From Clostridia bacterium (GTDB lineage: Bacteria > Bacillota > Clostridia > Christensenellales > Pumilibacteraceae), in NCBI GenBank assembly GCA_022793815.1, contig JAAWDP010000009.1, positions 62,001 to 126,000 of the forward strand: DNA of 64,000 nucleotides, read 5' to 3'. The translations under genes were made by a program, and so were the position numbers. Under the pieces are notes generated by a model. That model searched no databases and was not told where the DNA came from. It worked only from the letters and a program-made list of their open reading frames with translations. Positions within the stretch are counted from its first letter, which is position 1. Each line of letters starts with the position of its first letter. This document shows positions 9,302 to 21,051 of the stretch, in pieces.

Positions 9302-11737
9302 ATGAAGAAGAAACTGTTTTCACGCTTGACCGTGGCAATGCTCACACTGTGTATGCTTGCTGCGCTCACAAGCGCAACGCTTGTCGGTTGCGGCAAAGAC
9401 CCTCAGCCCGAGGAAGCCGTCGTCGAGTCCATAACTCTCGACACAAGCGCAGTAAAAACTACTTACGAATGGGGCGAACAGTTCACGACGAACGGACTGA
9501 AAGTCATAGCCAACAAGAGCGACAAGACCACGGAGGAAATCCCCGTGAATAAGTGCGCAGTCACCAAACCCGACTTTACCTCGCCGGGCGAGAAGGAAGT
9601 GCGCGTCATGTATCAGGGCGTCCGCGCGACATATAAAGTAACGCTCAAAGAGCGCGAAATACCGAAGGTAAGCGAAACGCCGCTGTTCGAGGTCAAGGGC
9701 GAAAAACCCAACGCTTCCTATAAAGTGGAAATGGAATCGGTTGACCTTAATGCAACGAAAGTGCAGGCGGCAGGCGGCAAAAATCTTATCGTCGACGACG
9801 CAAATGTAAGCGGCGGCAAATATCTTGCCAATTACGGCGTAAAAGAAAATTACATCGGATTCACGTTTACGACGGAATATGCCTATGAAAACGTGACGCT
9901 TGTAATGCACATGTCCAACCCGTATAAGGAAGTTCTTTCGGTCGGCGAAAGCTTCAATCTTTACATGAACTATAAAGGCTTTTCGGATACGGGCGCAATC
10001 GATATTTCCGCAATGCCTACGCTTCCCGGCGTCGAGGTGATAACCCCGACCGAACCCGAAGCAAAGGACGAAACCCCGACCGAACCCGAAACCAAACTCG
10101 TTTGGCAGAGCAAGGTCATAAGAAACCTTTCGCTGCCCAAGGGAACCAATACGCTTTCGCTCGACGTCAAGAGCGAAACCGTACCCAACATCGACTACAT
10201 CGAATTCTATGTCGGTAAACCTTACGGCGCAAACAGTCTTTTGGAAATCACAGAAAAAACGACTTATGTAAAAGAGTTCGAGGATTTCGACCTCGAAAAG
10301 ATAATTGTCCGCGCGGACATAAAAGCGGCTCACGGACTTAAAGACGGTCAGGCGTTTGTAGAAACCGCTAACACCAATATAGAAGGCACAAGCGGCGGCA
10401 AATCCTGCGGCGCTACCATGGCAGGCAGCGAGGTCAGCACGGTAATCCGTGCGGCGGCGGACGTTAAAGTTAAAATAGAAATCGCATGCGCAAGCGTCGA
10501 TAACTATCTTGTAAAGGATAACTGGGCGTTCGAGCTCGACGGCGTGAAACTCGAAGAAGTCGAAGAACTCAACATCAAAGACGGCAATGCATCACTCGGT
10601 CAATACTGGCAGTGGCATTGGACGAGGGTCGGTATAGTAGAGCTGACCGAGGGCGACCACATGTTCGTCGTCAAAGTAACCGGTAAAGACTGCAACGTCG
10701 ACTGTCTCAAATTCACCGTAATCGGTGACACGACTCTTCCCGAAGGCGCGCATACGTGCGCTCATGTCTGCGCTCATTGCGGCAAATGCCTCGACCCCGA
10801 TTGCGATTATACCGCATGCGCGGATAAATGCACTACCCACCACTGCGAAGACGTTTGCCCCGATTGCGGCAAATGCATGACATCGTGCGATAAGGGCGAC
10901 GAGTGCGTCGAAAAATGCAAATGCCCGCACCGTTGCAATCATAAATGCGTAATCTGCGGCAAATGTACGTCTGATTGCACGAACAACAGCGAGAACGGAA
11001 GCGAGTGCGTCGAAAAATGCGACTGCCCCGAATACGATGTCGCAGTGCATAAGCTCGGCAGCGTAATCAAAGAGGCTGAAACGCTCGACAATTCGGGCGT
11101 GGTAACGCGTCAGGACTTTATAAACGCGGGTCTTGTCGGCGAAGGAGAGTATCGCATAGGCGGCGGAGAGGGAGCGAGCGGCGGACAGTCCATTCACGCA
11201 TTCACTACCGGTACGGTATTCACTTTCACCGTTTACGTAGTTAAAGAAGCAAAAGTTTCCGTTTCTCTTACAGCGGCATGCGGCGACGGTACTTACCTTG
11301 TAAAAAACAACCTTGCTTTCAAAATCGACAACGAAACGCTCGTATATGAAGGCGACGGAGATATTCACGGCAGCACGAATAACGGTTGGAAAACCGTTAC
11401 GGTTGCGCAGGACGTTGTTTTGACGGCGGGAATGCATACTTTCTCCATGGAAGTAAAGGGTTCTCACTTCGACCTCGACTGCTTCACCGTTACCGCTACC
11501 GAATACGACGGTCAAGTTCCGCATGAATGCGCTCACGTTTGCGAAGACTGCGGCAAATGCACGGACGCGGACTGCACCGACCCCGCATGCGCGGATAAGT
11601 GCGAGGGACATCAGCCCGAAGCTCACGTCTGCGGACACGTATGCCCCGAAACCGACTGCGGCAAATGCACCGACCCCGACTGCACCGACCCCTTTTGCGC
11701 GGATAAATGCACGGGACACGAGCCGACAGAGGCGTGA
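9302..11737 (+). CDS. Secreted lipoprotein with Ig-like, CBM-like and Cys-rich repeat modules
   Basis: An 811-aa surface lipoprotein of unassigned function. The signal peptide ends in a lipobox (LVGC, Cys ~28). An Ig-like domain follows (~residues 40-120), then a Thr/Pro/Glu linker with a TPTEPE repeat. Two beta-sandwich segments (~320-480 and ~580-735) share a LTEGDHMF/LTAGMHTF pattern and resemble CBM6/35-type sugar-binding domains. Each is followed by a Cys-rich array (~480-578 and ~739-811) built on repeats like CGKCTDADCTDPACADKC. The Cys spacing suggests metal binding or disulphide knots. ATG 9302 follows AAGGAG; an in-frame upstream TTG is not preferred. The next gene, a surface GH3 enzyme, starts 18 bases later, so this may be its substrate-binding partner. 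Confidence 0.75.
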   Translation: MKKKLFSRLTVAMLTLCMLAALTSATLVGCGKDPQPEEAVVESITLDTSAVKTTYEWGEQFTTNGLKVIANKSDKTTEEIPVNKCAVTKPDFTSPGEKEVRVMYQGVRATYKVTLKEREIPKVSETPLFEVKGEKPNASYKVEMESVDLNATKVQAAGGKNLIVDDANVSGGKYLANYGVKENYIGFTFTTEYAYENVTLVMHMSNPYKEVLSVGESFNLYMNYKGFSDTGAIDISAMPTLPGVEVITPTEPEAKDETPTEPETKLVWQSKVIRNLSLPKGTNTLSLDVKSETVPNIDYIEFYVGKPYGANSLLEITEKTTYVKEFEDFDLEKIIVRADIKAAHGLKDGQAFVETANTNIEGTSGGKSCGATMAGSEVSTVIRAAADVKVKIEIACASVDNYLVKDNWAFELDGVKLEEVEELNIKDGNASLGQYWQWHWTRVGIVELTEGDHMFVVKVTGKDCNVDCLKFTVIGDTTLPEGAHTCAHVCAHCGKCLDPDCDYTACADKCTTHHCEDVCPDCGKCMTSCDKGDECVEKCKCPHRCNHKCVICGKCTSDCTNNSENGSECVEKCDCPEYDVAVHKLGSVIKEAETLDNSGVVTRQDFINAGLVGEGEYRIGGGEGASGGQSIHAFTTGTVFTFTVYVVKEAKVSVSLTAACGDGTYLVKNNLAFKIDNETLVYEGDGDIHGSTNNGWKTVTVAQDVVLTAGMHTFSMEVKGSHFDLDCFTVTATEYDGQVPHECAHVCEDCGKCTDADCTDPACADKCEGHQPEAHVCGHVCPETDCGKCTDPDCTDPFCADKCTGHEPTEA

Positions 11738-11755
11738 TTTACAGGAGAAATTTAA

Positions 11756-14700
11756 ATGACTGAAACAATGAAAAAACGCGTGGTTATGATTGTCAGTTTC
11801 GTACTCATCGGCATTATATCCGTTGTGCTGATAGTCGGCAACGTATTCTGCGGTCTGTACAAAAACATCATAACCCAATATCTTTGCGGCTTCGGACTGG
11901 ACGAAAACAGTCAGCAGTCCGTCGCCGCCCGCGAGTCGGGCAACGCGCTTGCCGCTCAGGTGGCGGAAGAGGGCGTCGTGCTTCTCAAAAACAAGGGCGG
12001 ACTGCCGCTTAAAAACTATCAGGTCAATGTGTTCGGCTGGGCAAGCAGCGACAGCGGATTTATTCCGCAGGGCACGGGCAGCGGCACGGGGTCGCGTAAC
12101 GACCTTGTGACTTTCCTCGGCGGACTCAGCGAAGCTGGCATAACGTATAACGAAAAACTTGCCAAAGCCTATGAGGACCTCAAATGGCGTCGTTTCGAAC
12201 GTACCAACGGCAACTATGTCATCGAAGCGTACAGCGACGAGCTCTACAAAGAGTATTACGGCGTGTACGAAGCCCCCAAAAGCTTTTATACCGATTCGCT
12301 TATGGCGGACGCAAAGGAGTTTTCGGATACCGCGGTAGTGGTGCTCGGCAGAATACTCGGCGAGGGCAACGACTACTCGCATAAGCAGTACAAAGCAAAA
12401 GCCGAAAACGACGATACGAGAAAATTGCAGGCGCTGTCCGTCGAGGAAGAGGATTTGCTCAACCTTGTATGCGACAACTTCGACCAGGTAATAGTCGTGC
12501 TCAACACCGCCAATCCCATGGAACTCGGATTCGTTCAAAACAACGACAAAATAGACGCCGTACTCTTCATGGGCTTTCCGGGAACGCGCGGCACGATAGG
12601 CGTCGGCAAAGTGCTTACGGGCGAAGTCAACCCCTCGGGCAGAGTCACCGATACCTGGGCTTACGATTTGTCCACCGCGCCGTCCTATGTGAACTCGGGC
12701 AGAGAAGGCACGGGCTCTTATAAGGGCATAAGCGCCGACGAAACGCTCGGCACGAGAATCAACAAATACTCCGACTACGCCGAGGACATCTACATCGGAT
12801 ATAAGTGGTATGAAACCGCAGACGCCGAAGGCTACTTCGCAAACGAAAGCAATGCTTACGGCACGGGCTACGACGCCGTTGTGCAGTACCCGTTCGGCTA
12901 CGGACTTTCGTATACCGATTTCAAATGGACTTTGACGGGCTTTGCCGACGGCAGCGGCAATGCGCTCGACGACGGCGACGCTTTGGAAAAGGACGGCAAA
13001 ATAGTCGCAAACCTGCTTGTCGAAAATATCGGCAAAAGAGAGGGCAAAGATGTAATCGAACTTTACTATACGCCGCCTTATAAAAAGGGCGGAATAGAAA
13101 AGTCCGAAGTCAACCTCGCCGCGTTCGCCAAAACCGCGCTTTTGAAACCGGGTCAGGTCGAGCAGGTAAAACTCGAATTCAATGTCGGTGATATGAAAAG
13201 CTACGACTGCTATGACAGAAATAACAACGGCTTTATGGGCTACGAGTTGGAAGGCGGAAATTATACCGTAAGCCTGCGCACCGACGCCCACAATCTCGCA
13301 AAAACAGCGAACGCGGACGGACGCAATTCCATAACGCTCAAAGTGCCCGACTCGGGTTACAGATACGAAACCGACAACGGAACCAAAGTCGAAAACCGGT
13401 TCACGACATACACAAACCCCGTGAGCGGAGCAAGCAGTGTAATAAACGAACCTGCGGCGAAAAAGGCGCACTCCATAGACGGCGGCGACGAGGACGTGAA
13501 GATTACGTATATGACGCGCGCCGACTTCGCAGGCACTTTCCCGAAAGCCAAACTTTCGCGTAATGCAGGCAGCCTTAAAGACGACACCCTTTACGTGTTG
13601 AAAGACCCCAAAACCGACAGCAGCGACGTCGCTCCCAAAACGGGCAGCAAGGACACAAACTGGCAGATAACCGACGTCATGGGACTCAAATACGAGGACC
13701 CGAAGTGGGACGAACTCGTAAGCCAGCTCACTATTTCCCAAATGGGCGAACTGATTGTCCGCGCAGGCTTCGGCACTATCGAAATCGATTCGATAGGCAA
13801 GAAAAAGACCGTTGACGCAGACGGACCTGCGGGTTTCAACAACTCCGTAACGGGCGACGGCGGACTCAAAGCCGTCAACTATCCTTCGCCTACCATTCTT
13901 GCGTCCACGTGGGACTGGTATATGGCGTATCAGGTAGGCAGAGCCATAGGCATAGAGGGCAAGGCGCTCGGACTTTCGGGCTGGTACGGACCGGGTGCAA
14001 ACCTTCACCGCTCGCCGACGGGAGGCCGCAACTTCGAATATTACAGCGAAGACGCTTACCTTTCGGGCATAATCGGCGCATACCACGTTTACGGCGCGAA
14101 AGAGCAGGGCGTAACGGCTTATGTCAAGCATATTGCCGTCAACGACTGCGAATCGGGCAGAAACGGCGCGTACAAATGGCTCACCGAACAGAACCTGCGC
14201 GAAAACTACCTCAAACCGTTCGAATACATCGTCAAAGTGGGCAAGGGCAACGGCATGATGAGCAGCGTCGACCGTGTCGGTTCCACGCGCGCATCGGGCT
14301 CTTACGCAATGCTTACAAGCGTGCTCCGTGACGAATGGGGCTTCCGCGGTACGGTAATAACCGACTACTACCAGTGCGCGCACAACGGCGCGGCAAGCAG
14401 CTCGACCGACATAATCCATGACGTCGACGAGTGCGTCCGCGCAGGCAACAGCCAAATCCTCTATACCGAGGGCAGCATAAACTGGTTTGACGACTCCAAG
14501 AGCGCAACCGCGCAGAAAGCCATATTCGCTTCCGCGAAAGACATACTGTACGCGTATACGGATACCATTCATTTCGCCGAAACCGCGCAGGGTCTGGAAA
14601 AAGGCTCGCTCATCGGCGAAAGCGTGGAAGTATTCGCTTGGTGGATTCCCGTGCTAATCGTTGTCGACGTGGTAGTCGCAGGCGTAATGGGACTTTGGGC

Positions 14701-14761
14701 GTTCCTCGTAATCCGAAAAGTCATTCTCAAAAAAGAACCCGCCGCGCAGAAACAAGACTGA
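11756..14761 (+). CDS. Membrane-anchored GH3 glycosidase with permuted domain order
   Basis: A 1001-aa beta-glycosidase of family GH3. The usual order is reversed: the C-domain features (EEGVVLLKNKGGLPL, the fibronectin-like segment) come first, and the TIM-barrel with VDADGPAGFN, GPGANLHRSPTGGRNFEYYSED, VKHIAVND and the nucleophile motif TVITDYYQ (Asp ~870) comes last. Hydrophobic segments at both ends (residues ~10-32 and ~960-985) imply that it is anchored outside the cell with both tails inward. Permuted GH3 enzymes are known in ruminal and gut Clostridia. The substrate, a beta-glucoside or related oligosaccharide, is not determinable. It is co-transcribed with the upstream lipoprotein. 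Confidence 0.88.
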   Translation: MTETMKKRVVMIVSFVLIGIISVVLIVGNVFCGLYKNIITQYLCGFGLDENSQQSVAARESGNALAAQVAEEGVVLLKNKGGLPLKNYQVNVFGWASSDSGFIPQGTGSGTGSRNDLVTFLGGLSEAGITYNEKLAKAYEDLKWRRFERTNGNYVIEAYSDELYKEYYGVYEAPKSFYTDSLMADAKEFSDTAVVVLGRILGEGNDYSHKQYKAKAENDDTRKLQALSVEEEDLLNLVCDNFDQVIVVLNTANPMELGFVQNNDKIDAVLFMGFPGTRGTIGVGKVLTGEVNPSGRVTDTWAYDLSTAPSYVNSGREGTGSYKGISADETLGTRINKYSDYAEDIYIGYKWYETADAEGYFANESNAYGTGYDAVVQYPFGYGLSYTDFKWTLTGFADGSGNALDDGDALEKDGKIVANLLVENIGKREGKDVIELYYTPPYKKGGIEKSEVNLAAFAKTALLKPGQVEQVKLEFNVGDMKSYDCYDRNNNGFMGYELEGGNYTVSLRTDAHNLAKTANADGRNSITLKVPDSGYRYETDNGTKVENRFTTYTNPVSGASSVINEPAAKKAHSIDGGDEDVKITYMTRADFAGTFPKAKLSRNAGSLKDDTLYVLKDPKTDSSDVAPKTGSKDTNWQITDVMGLKYEDPKWDELVSQLTISQMGELIVRAGFGTIEIDSIGKKKTVDADGPAGFNNSVTGDGGLKAVNYPSPTILASTWDWYMAYQVGRAIGIEGKALGLSGWYGPGANLHRSPTGGRNFEYYSEDAYLSGIIGAYHVYGAKEQGVTAYVKHIAVNDCESGRNGAYKWLTEQNLRENYLKPFEYIVKVGKGNGMMSSVDRVGSTRASGSYAMLTSVLRDEWGFRGTVITDYYQCAHNGAASSSTDIIHDVDECVRAGNSQILYTEGSINWFDDSKSATAQKAIFASAKDILYAYTDTIHFAETAQGLEKGSLIGESVEVFAWWIPVLIVVDVVVAGVMGLWAFLVIRKVILKKEPAAQKQD

Positions 14762-14784
14762 TTTTTAAAACACAGCCCCAAAAC

Positions 14785-14822
14785 AATAAGACCGAAACAT
14801 AAAAGTTTCGGTCTTATTTCTT
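14785..14822 (+). terminator. Strong terminator after GH3 gene
   Basis: A 14-bp perfect stem, AATAAGACCGAAAC (14785-14798) and GTTTCGGTCTTATT (14805-14818), with a 6-base loop and trailing T-rich bases. Confidence 0.9.
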
Positions 14823-14975
14823 TTCTCTGTCTTTCCTCTCTTATATTTTGTCATTTAAAAATTCCGCCGTTCGATTTACAAAAAATTTTCTTATATGCAC
14901 TCGGATGTTTGCAAAGCTGTTTTATGTGTGATATACTTTACGCAATCGAAGCATTACATAGGGAGATAAACTGTT

Positions 14976-16193
14976 ATGACAGACGTTAAGCAAGCCAATA
15001 CCGAGCCCGTCGAGGCGCAAACCGCCGATTTGCCGCCCGAGGAGAAACGGGAAGAACAAAAGCCTCGCGGCTTTAAAGCGTTTATGAAAGGATTTGTCAA
15101 ACGCTATCTCATAGATGCGTTTTCCGGCATGGCGCTCGGGCTTTTCTGCACGCTGATTGCCGGCACGATAATCGGTCAGATAGGACTGCTTGTCGGAAGC
15201 AATCCCGTCGGAAATATAATTTCCAAAATCGCGACGGCGGCGAAAATGATAATGGGCGCAGGCATAGGCGTCGGCATAGCGCACTCGCTCGGCGCGAAAA
15301 AACTGACCATGTTCACGGCAGCCGCGGCAGGCATGATAGGCGCGAACATGACAAACATATTCGCCATGAGCGGCATAGTCGTTTTCGGCGCGTCGGCAAA
15401 CGCTTCGATAGGAATCGGCGACCCCGTAGCCGCCTATTTCGCGTCGGTGTTCTGCGTGGAAATCTGCCGCCTCGTCGAGGGTAAAACGCCTGTCGACATA
15501 GTGCTTGTGCCGCTGCTCGGTATAGCGGTCGGCAGCGTCGCAGGCATAGTTTTCGGCATACCGTTCGGCATGCTGTTCGCACTGCTCGGCAAAGGCATCG
15601 CTTACGCTATCCGCTGGAACAGTATAATATTCGGCATAATCATTTCCGCAGTCATGGGACTGCTGCTCACGCTGCCCACATCCAGCGCGGCATTTTCGGT
15701 CATGCTTTTCGGCGTCTCCAATGCGCTTATAACGCCCGAACTTATGGGCGCGGCACAACTTGCCGCAGGCGCAGCTTGCGCAGGCTGCTGTGCGCACATG
15801 GTCGGATTTGCGGTGGCTTCGTTCCGCGAAAACAGCTGGGGCGGACTGGTTTCGCAAGGGATAGGCACCAGCATGCTGCAAATCCCCAACCTCGCGAAAA
15901 ACCCCAGAATACTTCTGCCGGCGGTCGCCGCGTCTGTGGTCGCAGGTCCGCTTTCGTCCGCGGCGTTCAAACTGATGTGCGACGCGACGGGCGGCGGTAT
16001 GGGTACTGCGGGACTTGTCGGCGTCATTCAAACTTTTTCCGTATCGGTGAAAAACGGCATGCCGTGGTGGTATGTTCTTATAGGCGTTCTCGTCTGCTAT
16101 ATCATAGTTCCCGCGCTCGTCGCTTTCGGCACAAGCGAGCTTTTGCGGAAAGTAGGGTGGATTAAAAGCGGCGACATGAAACTCCCCAAATAG
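14976..16193 (+). CDS. PTS-type IIC membrane transporter (PTS_EIIC_2 / PfoR-like)
   Basis: A 405-aa polytopic membrane protein. After a charged 45-residue N-tail come about ten hydrophobic segments rich in Gly and Ala. Blocks such as KMIMGAGIGVGIAHSLGAKK and the C-terminal GGGMGTAGLVGVIQTF match the PTS_EIIC_2 family, which includes the PfoR-type proteins of Clostridium. No EIIA or EIIB domain or gene is adjacent, so sugar phosphotransfer is uncertain and a regulator or plain permease role is possible. A GGGAG ribosome site precedes the ATG, and a possible -10 TATACT lies ~45 bases upstream. Confidence 0.75.
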   Translation: MTDVKQANTEPVEAQTADLPPEEKREEQKPRGFKAFMKGFVKRYLIDAFSGMALGLFCTLIAGTIIGQIGLLVGSNPVGNIISKIATAAKMIMGAGIGVGIAHSLGAKKLTMFTAAAAGMIGANMTNIFAMSGIVVFGASANASIGIGDPVAAYFASVFCVEICRLVEGKTPVDIVLVPLLGIAVGSVAGIVFGIPFGMLFALLGKGIAYAIRWNSIIFGIIISAVMGLLLTLPTSSAAFSVMLFGVSNALITPELMGAAQLAAGAACAGCCAHMVGFAVASFRENSWGGLVSQGIGTSMLQIPNLAKNPRILLPAVAASVVAGPLSSAAFKLMCDATGGGMGTAGLVGVIQTFSVSVKNGMPWWYVLIGVLVCYIIVPALVAFGTSELLRKVGWIKSGDMKLPK

Positions 16194-16195
16194 CT

Positions 16196-16319
16196 CCGAC
16201 GGCGTATAGGCGTCGCATTGCGTCGTTAGGCTTACGTTTTTGCTCGGTCACGTACGTCTGTGTACGCTCCCTTCGCAAAATCCGCGCCTGCCTAGCACTG
16301 CTCGCCTCTACGCCGTCGG
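16196..16319. repeat. Structured hairpin repeat, copy E1
   Basis: A 124-base element beginning three bases after the permease stop codon. Outer arms at 16196-16212 (CCGACGGCGTATAGGCG) and 16303-16319 pair with one mismatch; a middle stem pairs TTTTGC (16238-16243) with GCAAAA (16275-16280); the apical stem pairs CGTAC (16251-16255) with GTACG (16262-16266). Two related copies lie at 21926-22049 and 22052-22173. Confidence 0.8.
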
Positions 16320-16355
16320 TCGCTGTACAATTATTAACGGTCATTCTTCTTTAAA

Positions 16356-16377
16356 TGTCCTCAGCCGAGCGAGCGCT
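16356..16377. repeat. Direct repeat, left side of the 120-aa/XRE cassette
   Basis: A 22-base sequence (TGTCCTCAGCCGAGC... to 16377) that recurs exactly at 17184-17205, bracketing the 120-aa gene and its XRE repressor. A shorter version, TGTCCTCAGCCGAGC, occurs after hairpin copy E3 near 22209. Confidence 0.8.
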
Positions 16378-16452
16378 ATGCGCGAAGCGAACGCCACGAG
16401 CCGTAGGCGAGTATTCCGAGCGTAGCCGAGGAATCTACACCTTATAAAAAAC

Positions 16453-16815
16453 TCACTTTTTCTTACCTTGCCAAACTTTATAATAGGGCGGCTGTGTTTC
16501 GGATAGGCAGTAACTGTTTTCTACGGGCAGGGCAACAGGCTCGACGTAAAACTCGTCTTTTACAATCTTGCGTATGATTTCTTCGTAATCCAGCATAACG
16601 CCGAGCTTGGATTCGAACTCGCGTACATACGTCCACATAACCTCGATAAGCGAACATAATGTTTCATACTGACTCGCATGGAACTCGTCCATTTCGGTAT
16701 ATGTAAGCTCCAAGAAAATATCCTGAAATATTTCCCCGACCGCTTCGAGGTTCTTGAAATCGAATATCAAATCCGTCACAAACTCTCGCATATCTCTCTT
16801 ATATACAGTCTTCAT
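16453..16815 (-). CDS. Conserved 120-aa protein of unknown function, cassette copy 1
   Basis: I do not recognise the family. The 120-aa product is soluble, acidic in the middle and predicted mostly helical (FDFKNLEAVGEIFQDIFLEL, then MLDYEEIIRKIVKDEF), ending in a Pro/Tyr-rich tail. It is 116/120 identical to the product at 49387-49749, differing at residues 45, 48, 62 and 120. It is transcribed divergently from a small XRE repressor, and its promoter region contains the operator-like ACTATTTAAGT twice. AGGAG lies correctly before the ATG. The arrangement resembles a self-regulated accessory module (toxin-antitoxin or phage-type), but no toxin fold is evident. Confidence 0.7.
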   Translation of the reverse strand: MKTVYKRDMREFVTDLIFDFKNLEAVGEIFQDIFLELTYTEMDEFHASQYETLCSLIEVMWTYVREFESKLGVMLDYEEIIRKIVKDEFYVEPVALPVENSYCLSETQPPYYKVWQGKKK

Positions 16816-16840
16816 GTTTTTGTAGCTCCTTTTATTTGAA

Positions 16841-16910
16841 ACTATTTAAGTGTCAAAAATATAATATCACGTTACAATCGAATAAGTCAAGCTTTTGACA
16901 CTATTTAAGT
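16841..16910. promoter_or_regulatory. Divergent promoter with twin ACTATTTAAGT operators
   Basis: ACTATTTAAGT, a short dyad (ACT...AGT), occurs at 16841-16851 and 16900-16910, 59 bases apart. On the minus strand TTGACT (plus-strand 16885-16890) and TATTAT (16861-16866), spacer 18, form the promoter of the 120-aa gene, with one operator near its start site. Most likely bound by the XRE protein encoded at 16953. Confidence 0.65.
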
Positions 16911-16917
16911 TTCTTTT

Positions 16918-16946
16918 ATGACAAGCGACACTTTTTCCGTTATAAT
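16918..16946 (+). promoter_or_regulatory. Promoter of the XRE gene (leaderless)
   Basis: ATGACA (16918-16923), 17-base spacer, TATAAT (16941-16946). Only six bases separate the -10 box from the ATG at 16953, so the transcript should begin at or next to the start codon. Confidence 0.7.
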
Positions 16947-16952
16947 ATAATT

Positions 16953-17162
16953 ATGGAAAAAGTTTTCGGAGAAAGATTCAGAGAATTGCGCGAGGAAAAG
17001 GGAATGAGTCAGCGTGCAATAGCAGAAATATTCGGTGTTTCGCAGATGACTATTTTGCGCTGGGAATCCGGCGGCGAAACGGATTTTACCATGCTTGCAA
17101 AGATATGCAAGTTTTTCGGTGTTACTTCCGACTACCTAATCGGCTTATCCGACGACCTATAA
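16953..17162 (+). CDS. XRE-family helix-turn-helix repressor
   Basis: A 69-aa single-domain Cro/CI-type regulator. The HTH is clear: FRELREEKGMSQRAIAEIFG followed by VSQMTILRWESG, then KICKFFGVTSDYLIGLSDDL. It has no ligand domain, so it is a simple dimeric DNA binder. It is divergent from the 120-aa gene, and the two dyad sites between them are its probable operators. There is no ribosome-binding site, and the -10 box abuts the start codon. A 27-base exact match to its last codons survives at 49867-49893 next to the second cassette copy. Confidence 0.9.
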   Translation: MEKVFGERFRELREEKGMSQRAIAEIFGVSQMTILRWESGGETDFTMLAKICKFFGVTSDYLIGLSDDL

Positions 17163-17183
17163 ACATCACAACTTTTATTCTTT

Positions 17184-17205
17184 TGTCCTCAGCCGAGCGA
17201 GCGCT
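17184..17205. repeat. Direct repeat, right side of the cassette
   Basis: Exact second copy of the 22-base repeat at 16356-16377. With it, the 120-aa/XRE unit is enclosed in direct repeats 828 bases apart. Confidence 0.8.
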
Positions 17206-17224
17206 CTCAGCGCCCTTTTTTCTC

Positions 17225-17256
17225 TGTCATTCCGACCGAAGCGGAGGAATCCCAAC
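17225..17256. repeat. Dispersed 32-base repeat
   Basis: Begins TGTCATTCCGACCGAAGCGG and is identical over 32 bases to 49344-49375. Degenerate relatives occur near 16414-16437, 26441-26470 and 59298-59325. It resembles the GTCATTCCGAGCGAAGCGAGGAATC-type intergenic repeat that I recall from other bacteria. Confidence 0.75.
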
Positions 17257-17266
17257 CTATAAACAA

Positions 17267-17299
17267 AAAATGCCCGCGGCTTTATGCCGCAGGCATTTT
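17267..17299 (-). terminator. Terminator of the PFOR gene
   Basis: Arms AAAATGCCCGCGGC (17267-17280) and GCCGCAGGCATTTT (17286-17299) with a 5-base loop. Read on the minus strand the hairpin is followed by a T run. Confidence 0.85.
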
Positions 17300-17332
17300 C
17301 TTGTATGCGTTTAATTTTTAACTTTCAAAACC

Positions 17333-20875
<3,543 letters not shown>

Positions 20876-20911
20876 TTACCTTAAAATCGGCGCACTTAAA
20901 CGCCGTTAATA

Positions 20912-20940
20912 ATTATAAAACTTTTTGAAGAAACAGTCAA
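20912..20940 (-). promoter_or_regulatory. Promoter of the PFOR gene
   Basis: On the minus strand TTGACT (plus 20935-20940), 17-base spacer, TATAAT (plus 20912-20917). The ~60-base leader contains a small CGGCG/CGCCG hairpin at 20888-20905. Confidence 0.8.
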
Positions 20941-21051
20941 GCAAAACCGGAGGTCAAAGCATTGCACTTTCGTTTTACCTATGTTGCACGAATCTGCAAA
21001 ATTCGCGTAAGCGTCAAATAAAAATCGGGCGTATTACATAATATATATGAT

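Noticed and set aside
10592..14572. Antisense open frame of about 1326 codons over the lipoprotein and GH3 genes
   Set aside because: No ribosome site and no recognisable domain. The real genes avoid TTA, CTA and TCA codons, which leaves the complementary strand free of stops; a shadow.
16193..16440. CRISPR array or integron attC sites in the repeat-rich gap
   Set aside because: There is no regular repeat-spacer periodicity, no cas or integrase gene, and no attC core sites. The copies are long hairpins with covarying stems.
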